From NCBI GenBank assembly GCA_032622095.1, contig CP136061.1, positions 137,231,587-137,295,586 of the forward strand: 64,000 bases of DNA, given 5' to 3'. Position 1 is the first letter of the stretch, and each line of letters begins with the position of its first letter. Source of the DNA: Siphonodentalium dalli. Its lineage: Eukaryota; Mollusca; Scaphopoda; Gadilida; Siphonodentaliidae. This document shows positions 57,249 to 64,000 of this stretch, one piece after another. Both the position numbers and the translations under genes were made by a program. The notes below the pieces were generated by a model. That model was not told the DNA's origin. It saw only the letters and a program-made list of their open reading frames with translations, and searched no databases.

Positions 57249-59677
57249 GTATTTCATATTCATTACTATAAGGTGCCTAAATACATGTAATAGTGATGGC
57301 CTAATAGAGATGGGTAGAAAATTTGACTAAAATTAGTAATAGTGATGATAATTTCACTCTATGCCTCTTTAGCGAATAATAGTGATCGAAGAAAAATTTT
57401 CCCTTGCAAAAGGCTAATGTATTTAAATAGAATAATTATATTACCGCGGAAGTTGAACGCTGAGCATAGAAATTTTGCCATGGCAACATTTGCCATCATG
57501 GCAACGTCACTAGAATGTTCCTGCTAATTCATGATATTTCCAAATGAAAATGCATTCTATATGTTGATTTTGTTACTGATATGTATTAAATTTTAAGGAA
57601 TAATCTGCATTCCTGACATAAATACTCTGTACAGTTTGCCAATTACAAACATTTATAAAACGCAAAGCGATTTACCATATATGTTTGTGATTTTGCCCAA
57701 ATGTAATCATACAGTGTAATTACATCAGTAAATGAAGATTATTCCTTAGGTTACTTTAAGTATACACCCACATGTGACTGTCTGTGTGCATCCATCCTAG
57801 AAAATATCTCAGCCAATGTTTATCCAATCTGTATAAAATTTTATATGGAGGTTCGCCTTCGGAGTGCTATCAAAAGAGGGAGGGCCCAATGATGATGTTT
57901 TCCTGTTTTAGAGCTACATGTATGGATGGTTGATCCTTTGTTTGTCTGGAAAATGGAAATGTTCGTTTTCTGTCTGTCTACCCAAATATTTTAGCCATTG
58001 CTTATCGGATCTGAATAATGAAATTTGGTATGGATTTTTACCATCAGAAGGGCTTGTAATGAAATGTCAAATTGTAATGTTTGTATTATCTCTTTTATTT
58101 TCTTTAAAATTTGGTTTCCGTTCTGCCCATGTTTCAACTGGGCACCATGGGGGTATGCCAGCACTCATGGTGCAACCTCTTTTTTTAATTGTACCTGTAA
58201 TAATACAAGCTATTATTAGAACTATGTTCCTATTCTAAATACAGCCTATTTCTTCGCTGAACTTTATAGAATCGATATTATTGGATTTTCACTATGAGGA
58301 GTACCGTACCATACTTTAAGATGAGGACCAAATGATGCAGCCCCCGAAATTAGCTATGACAAAAGGCGATGCCATACAAAAAGCTGTGGAAGACAATATA
58401 GAATTTCATCCAATTCTAAAGCAATGCTGTAAATCTTAACAATGGGTTATAGGATCTGAATGATATTTAGTATGGGTGTTCTGTGTTCACCATCATAAGG
58501 GCTTTCAGTGAAGTGTTGATGTTTATATTTTCCTTTTTACAGTAATTATCTTTGTTTATTTGTCCCCCGACGTTCCGTCGGAGGACTATAGAAATGACCC
58601 TCGTCCGTCCGTCCGTGCGTCCGAGATTGGGTACCTTCATGGTGTAATCAACTCCTCCTACAGTTTTAAACGTAGAGATTTGAAACTCTGGGATATTGTT
58701 CCTAACATGTTGGTGATTTGCAACATCTATATAGCTAATCAAAAATATAATTTTTTCCATATTTTTGGGGGGGTTTTCGACTTAGAAAATTTGGAACATT
58801 TTTGCCTTTTGGATGAGATTGGGTACCTTCATGGTGTAATCAACTCCTCCTACAGTTTTAAATGTAGAGATTTGAAACTCTGGGATAATGTTCCTAACAT
58901 GTTGGTGATTTGCAACATCTATATAGCTAATAAAAAATATCATTTTTTCCATATTTTCGGGGGGGGTTTTAACTTCGAAAATTTGGATTTTTTTTGCCTT
59001 TTGGATGAGATTGGGTACCTTCAAGGTGTAATCAACTCCTCCTACAGTTTTAAATGTAGAGATTTGAAACTCTGGGATATTGTTCCTAACATGTTGGTGA
59101 TTTGCAACATCGATATAGCTAATAAAAAATATCATTTTTTCCATATTTTTTGGGGGTTTTCGACTTAGAAAATTTGGAACATTTTTGCCATTTGGATGAG
59201 ATTGGGTACCTTCATGGTGTAATCAACTCCTCCTACAGTTTTAAATGTAGAGATTTGAAACTCTGGGATATTGTTCCTAACATGTTGGTGATTTGCAACA
59301 TCTATATAGCTAATACAAAAATATCATTGTTTCGCGTTTGCATGCGTTTGTTCATCGGGTTGTTTTGTCCAAGAAATTTTGCCATGGTTATTACAAGATT
59401 GTTCCAGTACTGATGTGATATTGTTGCTATTTAACACATTGGTGGTTTGCAACATCTATATATACTGTATAACATTGTTGCAAATAGTATCCTTCTAACA
59501 AATCCAATCATGAAGTTTACCACTCGAGTCGGGGGACATGTGGTCTGCGACCTTTTATTTATATTTGGGTTCTGTCTTGCCCATGTTTCAAACTTTCAAT
59601 TAGCCACAATGACTGTATGCCAGCACACATGGTGCAACCTCTTTTTAAACATATGTTATTATATTTACACTTTACAG
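57249..59677 (+). other. NRF1: NRF1 intron of about 2.4 kb, repeat-filled
   Basis: It begins GTATTT and ends TTACACTTTACAG. It contains a GCCATGG-type RFX-like pair at 57474-57505, two related 3' segments (58120-58190 and 59570-59645, sharing GCCCATGTTTCAA and CATGGTGCAACCTCTTTTT), and a TIR-bounded tandem element at 58561-59538. Confidence 0.65.
58561..59538. mobile_element. Element with TGTCCCCCGAC ends and 192-bp tandem units
   Basis: TGTCCCCCGAC (58561) and GTCGGGGGACA (59528-59538) are inverted ends. After a (CGTC)n run near 58605, units start at 58623, 58815, 59007 and 59198 with GAGATTGGGTACCTTCATGG. Spacing is 192, 192 and 191 bp. Because 192 is a multiple of three, one plus frame stays open for 202 codons (58560-59168) and repeats a 64-residue peptide. 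It lies inside an intron and has no recognised domain, so it is not called as a gene. Confidence 0.75.
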
Positions 59678-59829
59678 CAACACTGTCACTGTGAATACAT
59701 CACACCTTGGGGCAAGTATGATGAGCGAAGATGGCTCATCGGATGGGAGTTCCCAGGATGATAGCTTTGATGCATCCGATTTGTTAAATGGGGATGTCGG
59801 CGATGTGACGGCCTCACTATGTGCTGCAG
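59678..59829 (+). CDS. NRF1: NRF1 homologue (nuclear respiratory factor 1 / ewg / P3A2), second coding exon
   Basis: Acceptor TTACACTTTACAG, 152-bp exon, donor GTATGC. Joined to the first exon it reads through NTVTVNTSHLGASMMSEDGS and then SSQDDSFDASDLLNGDVGDV and TASLCAAG. This aligns with the N-terminal acidic region of vertebrate NRF1 (SMLSADEDSPSSPEDTSYDD, SDILN, DEVTAHLAAAG). NRF1 is a bZIP-like homodimeric transcription factor that binds TGCGCATGCGCA sites in promoters of mitochondrial and housekeeping genes. The S/D-rich block is a CK2-type phosphorylation region in vertebrates. The exon ends in phase 1, splitting the Gly codon before the DNA-binding domain. That next exon (KKRKRPHVFE-type) was not found before 64000. 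Confidence 0.85.
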
Positions 59830-60040
59830 GTATGCTAATTCCATTACCAAGATATACAGCTCTTCATTCATCCACATTCTGCCAATCCTGGTTAAAGACA
59901 GGACAAGTATATAGGCTATCAAAAATAATTACTCTGTTCTTAGGAAGTAAGGAATATGATATATATGAATGTGGTACATGGACACAAAATTTAATGATGA
60001 AATTTTAGCTAGTATGTCTTGAACAGAAACCTGTCTAAAT

Positions 60041-60294
60041 CAAGCCTTGAAATAGTGTGTCTGTCATTTGCAGAATGTTGTCCCCAGAGAGTGAATTTAG
60101 TGATGCTACCCCGCATAGTGGGCTAGCATCACCAAATTCACCCTCTGGGGACCTCATTCTGCTTACACCTCAGCAGAATGAGGTTCCCAGAGGGTGCATT
60201 TGGTGATGCTAGCCCGATATGCAGGGTAGCATCACTAAATTCACCCTCTGGGGACCTCATTCTGCAAATGTCAGACACACTATTTCAAGGCTTG
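60041..60294. mobile_element. hAT-like MITE, 254 bp, intact, 8-bp duplication
   Basis: GTCTAAAT lies at 60033-60040 and again at 60295-60302. The termini CAAGCCTTGAAATAGTGTGT and ACACACTATTTCAAGGCTTG are perfect inverted repeats, continuing through CATTTGCAGAATG. The middle repeats a GGGTGAATTTGGTGATGCTA motif in alternating orientation, twice over. A truncated relative lies at 16732-16855. The 8-bp duplication and CA...TG ends fit hAT. It is non-coding. Confidence 0.9.
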
Positions 60295-60845
60295 GTCTAA
60301 ATTCTATTTTTGGTTGCTCATAAACGAGAGATTGAAATATGAGTTCTTATCAATTCTGGTAAATTTTGCAAATGAAAATATTTGTGGCTTTACTGAATAT
60401 CAAGTGGAATATCAATTACCAAATTGAACTGTTGATGAACTTCCTGGTGAATTGGGTCAAGAGGCTATACCAGAGGTCGCTTAATTATGTCATTCACAAA
60501 TATGTAATATGTACTGTGTTCCTATTCGATGAATAATTTCTATGCGATTAATCGTGAGAACATAACTCCAGTCAGTATATAAGATGACTATTTGATTTTA
60601 GGATTTGTACACAATATATACAACTATGCAATTGTAAATTGTAAGGATGACAGGCACCAATTCCTAGTTCCTATATTCAAGTAAATGCACCTGGTATAAT
60701 CACATCAGGGGTCTCATGGGGCCTTGATCACCCAGAATATATTTAGTGTTGATTTTGAATAGTGGGCTTGAAAGTGATTAAAGACATATTTATATGGACT
60801 TGTTCTGGTGCGTGAAAGTGATCAGTTAGTATCCAGGTTGCCAAT

Positions 60846-60985
60846 TCATGTTTGTATACGTAGGGGTGACAGGAAGACGGCCCATCTGGGCCATGTCGCT
60901 CCTGTATAATATCATTTTTGTTTGTTTATTATCACCATTGTCATATGGTTGTAAATATTATACAAATAAACAATCAATCAATCTA
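60846..60985 (+). mobile_element. Retroposon 3' end with (CAAT)n tail, copy 2
   Basis: It carries CATGTTTGTATACGTAGGGG, GACGGCCCATCTGGGCCATG and AAATATTATACAAATAAACA, then (CAAT)n. It is the plus-strand counterpart of the minus-strand copy at 8764-8915, roughly 85% alike. It lies in an NRF1 intron. Confidence 0.75.
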
Positions 60986-61014
60986 GGCGCTATGCCAACT
61001 GGAGGAATGTAGAA

Positions 61015-61175
61015 TTCTACTAACATTGCCGAAAATCTGAAGCAAATCGACCGTACAACTGCATAGAAAACGTCGTCTGAACTACGCTCAATTGTAAATA
61101 TTTACTTCTCGATTCGGGACGCATCTATCGGCGATAAACTAACGAAAACCGATTTCGCCATCGAGAGTCACTGCA
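61015..61175. repeat. Left arm of an inverted repeat whose right arm is cut by the window end
   Basis: ATAGAAAACGTCGTCTGAAC, TGTAAATATTTAC, ATTCGGGACGCAT and TATCGGCGATAA are mirrored at 63845-64000 (TTATCACCGATAG, GCGTCCCGAAT, GTAAATATTTACA, GTTCAGACGATGTTTTCTAT). The arms are about 155 bp and about 2.7 kb apart. No gene lies between. This could be the long TIR of an element or two solo copies. Confidence 0.8.
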
Positions 61176-61254
61176 TTTAATTAATATATAAGAATGACGG
61201 TGTGTGTTATCAATTTGGATATACTATTTGTAAAAACTACTACTGTGAACAAGA

Positions 61255-61570
61255 TTATTATACCCCCACTTTCGAAGAAAATGGGGGGTATACTGGATTG
61301 ACTGCGTCTGTCCGTCACACTTTCTCCGTCCGTGTGTCGTACTGTCCGTCCATCCGACCTCATAACTCGAACAACTATGAACCGATTTCAATAATTTTTT
61401 GTATGCAATCTCCTTAGGACCGCCTCTCCGCATGATGCTAATTCAGGGTTTCCTCTAGGGGTTGGGGGAATGTTGCCGTATTTGGGAAGTACATATCCGG
61501 CGCCCTGTCGGGAGAAGATTTGGATGCTTATCACTGAAAAGTAGCCATTTCCTTGCAATTGAGTCATCAA
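61255..61570. repeat. Dispersed repeat starting with an ATACCCCCACTTTCGAAG hairpin
   Basis: TTATACCCCCACTTTC and ATGGGGGGTATA form a terminal hairpin (61258-61292). GTCTGTCCGTC words follow, then TATGAACCGATTTCAATAAT. A relative at 62825-63210 shares TATGAACCGATTTCAATAAT, CATGATGC and the end words GGTGGGGGTATGCTAGCATG. Confidence 0.65.
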
Positions 61571-62229
61571 GCAGGAACATTGAAGATTGGTCTAGACAGC
61601 AAATTAAAACAAATCGTCTTTCCATGACCTCAAGTTAATGAACTAAAAGCATGAAAGCACCACAACATATACAGTGGATAGAATGACTTTTATAACAGTA
61701 ACAATATTAAAAGCCGACATCAAAGGAACTAAAGACACATTGTCACACTCAGTGTCAAGTGTACTCTAGCAGTAACCAGTGTTACGGCATCATGAGCAGA
61801 GCTCATGTCACATGCTCTGCATTCTTTCTTTGTATTCACAGTACCACTGAATCAAAAGAATTTGGTGAAAATAAAAATTTCCTCAGACGGAGATGACCTC
61901 ATGCTGGATTTACATATAAATGGATAATTTTGTATTAATTGGACAGGGAATAAATACATTGATAATAAGTTAATAGCTATTAATATTTTAATTGTTTTAT
62001 TTTGAAATAAACATTTCTTTGATACAGACCTTGTTTTGGGGTAAAATGTCTTCACTGTTCGTCGCAGTGACTGCCAGACTCTCCTGTGTTCATGGTTGCA
62101 GCTCAGAATTCAGCCCCCCCCTAATGACTTACAAATGTATAATGCGCACTTTGAGGGAAATAGTGGGTCAGAAAGTTGAGACTTGTAGACAGAAATCTAC
62201 AGTAAATTAAAATGCGCGAGGTTGATTAA

Positions 62230-62475
62230 CCCTTTGAGTGCCAGGTCAATTTTTGTATCGACCCATATACCCTGTGCCAATGCATTCTCTTATATATGCG
62301 AGTCAACCATAGGTCGCCTCGCATATATAAGAGAATGCATTGGCCTAACATTTTTGTTTTTTTTTGTTTTTGTTTTTACAATTTTTTACAATTTTAATAA
62401 TTTATTCTTATATTCTTTAACAGACTTATTTTGTAGGTTTAGGGCCGATGAGATCGGCCCCTGGCACTCAAAGGG
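62230..62475. mobile_element. piggyBac-like MITE, 246 bp, TTAA flanked
   Basis: TTAA lies at 62226-62229 and 62476-62479. Termini CCCTTTGAGTGCCAGG and CCTGGCACTCAAAGGG are perfect inverted repeats with the CCCTTTG start typical of piggyBac ends. Inside is a strong hairpin: CCAATGCATTCTCTTATATA, then its complement at 62323-62342. It has no transposase. Confidence 0.9.
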
Positions 62476-62824
62476 TTAATACTAAACATTCGCCGACAAA
62501 GCGTTACACAGGATGGTGTTAACAACTGCATGTGGTCCGCGATACTGATCATGTCTTATTCAGACAGGATTCCTTGCAATCTGTTAATCATCAGTGTTGG
62601 TGATTGCTAGTCCTGTGTTAAAATAGGGCTGAACTAGGTCAGTGGCTATTTTGTGGTCACTATTAAGTCAAGGTTTGGGAGGGGAATGAGGCCGCTGGAC
62701 GGCCGGCCTGTCGTAGTAGCGGAAACCCTGTAATTGCGGTGCGGTCCGACTTTCTTTTTTTAAGTTATGCCTTACTTTTCGACTTATTTTGACTTAGAAA
62801 ATTCTCTCCGACTTAATAACATTA

Positions 62825-63210
62825 ACAAATATGAACCGATTTCAATAATTTTTGGTATACATGCTTCTCACAACACCCTCTCTACATGATGCGGCTCAGG
62901 GTTGGCTCGGACTGTTTTTCCTAACATTACACTTCATTTTCGACTTAGAAAATTTTGGGATTATTTTTTGTGGATGCTTTTTTCCCTGGAGTTGTGTGCC
63001 TTCTTAGCAGAAGTTTGGTTTGACTGACGAAACACTCGACAAAAGCCATCTTAGATGTTAAGGTTGAATTTCATTTTCTACCCTTTTTTGGGTTTCTGCA
63101 ATCATTCGAACAAATTTTTAAAGTTAAAAATCTTTTTTGTTGGGTTTACGGCTAATGCGGGTTGAATTTGCCATGGTGGGGGTATGCTAGCATGCGAGTG
63201 CACACCTCTT
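62825..63210. repeat. Second copy of the TATGAACCGATTTCAATAAT repeat
   Basis: It shares its opening with 61377-61396 and carries GACTTAGAAAATTTTGGGAT, also like the units of the 58.6-59.5 kb element. It ends with CCATGGTGGGGGTATGCTAG and GTGCACACCTCTTGTT. The intervening 61570-62225 and 62480-62820 show no gene. Confidence 0.55.
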
Positions 63211-63289
63211 GTTCTCCATTTATATTTGGTCACCCTACCGGAGTGTTTTACAATTTACATCACTCTAAATTGCAGCAGAGGCCATGAAT

Positions 63290-63790
63290 TGCTTTGAACA
63301 AGAAAATACTATTTTCAAAGTTGAAAAGGTTTGTTTGTAACTCTGGTAAAAACAGGTGGGCAGAAGCAAAAATTGAACCTGAGCTGTATTTTATGGTTGT
63401 AAATTTCATCCCATTCAATTAACAATAACTGATGTTATCATCCAGAAACCAAAAAAACTCAGAATTTCCAAGTTGCAACAAACAGCTCCACAACTCTGGT
63501 AAAAAGTTCAAAGTCGAAAGAGGTTGTGACTTAGGTACAAATGGCGAATGGAACCCAAAATCAAACTTGACCCAAATTTTATGGTTGGGAACCTGCAGAC
63601 TAAATTTCATTTAATTCAGTTGACATTAACTGAAGTTCTCATCCGGAAATGAAAATTAAGTCCAAAGGGCCGTAAATTCTGGTAAAAGTTGCTGGCCGCA
63701 CACCAAAATTTAATTTGACCTGTATTTTGTGGTATTGAATCTACATAACAAAAATTTCATTCCAATTAGTTCAGTAGAACAGACAGACAG
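63290..63790. repeat. Three tandem units of about 150-165 bp with a (GACA)n end
   Basis: ACTCTGGTAAAAA, AAATTGAACCTGAGCTGTAT or its variants (TTGACC-AATTTTATGGTTG) and AAATTTCAT-CAATT words recur three times and end in CAGACAGACAGACC near 63780. It belongs to the same general family as 43555-43900. The short frames at 63419-63614 are repeat shadows. Confidence 0.75.
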
Positions 63791-63844
63791 ACCAAAAACT
63801 AAATTTGTCACATGCTTAAAGTGAAGTGAAACACTCCGGTAGTG

Positions 63845-64000
63845 TGATCACATAGAATGACACTTGATTGCGAAATCATTTAGATTATCACCGATAGTTG
63901 CGTCCCGAATGGAGATGTAAATATTTACAGTTGGTCGCAGTTCAGACGATGTTTTCTATGGATTGGTATGGTCGATTTCTTTGAAATTTTCGTCAATGTT
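63845..64000. repeat. Right arm of the 61.0/64.0 kb inverted repeat, truncated by the window
   Basis: The reverse complement of 61021-61175, ending exactly at the window edge, so the full arm and any target duplication lie outside. Confidence 0.8.

Larger units (their letters stand above)
59830..64000 (+). other. NRF1: NRF1 intron running off the right edge
   Basis: No further NRF1 exon was recognised. The conserved DNA-binding region should be easy to see, so the intron is probably longer than 4.1 kb. It contains the MITEs, retroposon tail and repeats listed separately. Confidence 0.55.

Noticed and set aside
58560-59168. 202-codon frame as a possible repeat protein
   Set aside because: It is produced by 192-bp tandem DNA within an element in an intron. 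It has no signal, domain or separate promoter, and the opposite strand is also open for 120 codons.
60000-64000. Further NRF1 exons (DNA-binding region)
   Set aside because: I looked for a KKRKRPHVFE- or RKRQQTRLLRKL-like coding stretch and saw none on the plus strand before the window end.

Overview
This window is animal nuclear DNA. It is AT-rich and dominated by repeats, genes are split by introns, and there is no bacterial-style gene packing. Two real genes can be named from protein similarity. The repeat types point to a lophotrochozoan, most likely a mollusc: (GACA)n-tailed repeats, AAGATGGCGGC-type tandem units, TCGAGATCTCGAGATAAT palindromic satellites, abundant TACATGTA-like words, and Helitron, hAT, piggyBac-like and non-LTR remnants. 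The taxon is inferred from these types, not proven.

Genes. (1) 33117-34970, minus strand: an uninterrupted 617-codon frame for a BBS10-like protein, the divergent chaperonin of the BBS/CCT assembly pathway in cilium biology. A good splice acceptor lies just upstream of its start. (2) Plus strand: two 5' coding exons of a nuclear respiratory factor 1 (NRF1/ewg/P3A2-type) homologue, 57196-57248 and 59678-59829. Splice phases match, and the second exon encodes the acidic S/D-rich N-terminal block that precedes the DNA-binding domain. The rest of the gene lies beyond the right edge. No rRNA, tRNA or CRISPR was recognised.

Layout. 1-1.6 kb: a 0.78 kb palindrome, a palindromic satellite and tandem units. 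4-5.1 kb: a diverged duplication. 8.3-9.9 kb: broken Helitron Rep/helicase remnants, one split by a retroposon tail. 12.3-13.5 kb: an inverted-repeat element with a nested retroposon tail. 13.9-15.7 kb: tandem repeats with an insertion. 16.4-18.3 kb: a foldback-like unit bounded by inverted GGCGTTTAAACGCC arrays. 19.4-21.8 kb: a complex repeat array. 22.6-23.9 kb: a minisatellite palindrome. 24-27 kb: a retroposon tail, an inverted repeat, another palindromic minisatellite and a hairpin. 27.7-32.8 kb: a 5 kb palindrome. 33.1-35.0 kb: BBS10. 35.2-49.6 kb: MITEs, including two inverted 480-bp TTAA-flanked copies, a second hairpin and a second minisatellite palindrome. 49.6-53.4 kb: a hAT-like MITE and a 3.2 kb element carrying GTGACTGACATTAC motifs. 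53.8-55.6 kb: a third hairpin, tandem repeats and a TTAA MITE. 57.1 kb to the end: NRF1 exons and intron, full of repeats.

The most striking theme is inverted symmetry at every scale from 100 bp to 5 kb. Within it, three unrelated hairpins (26996, 42028 and 53885 centres) share one odd rule: their arms are reverse complements except for short CTCG/CGAG words, which sit at mirror positions but keep the same orientation on both arms. I do not recognise a named family with this property.
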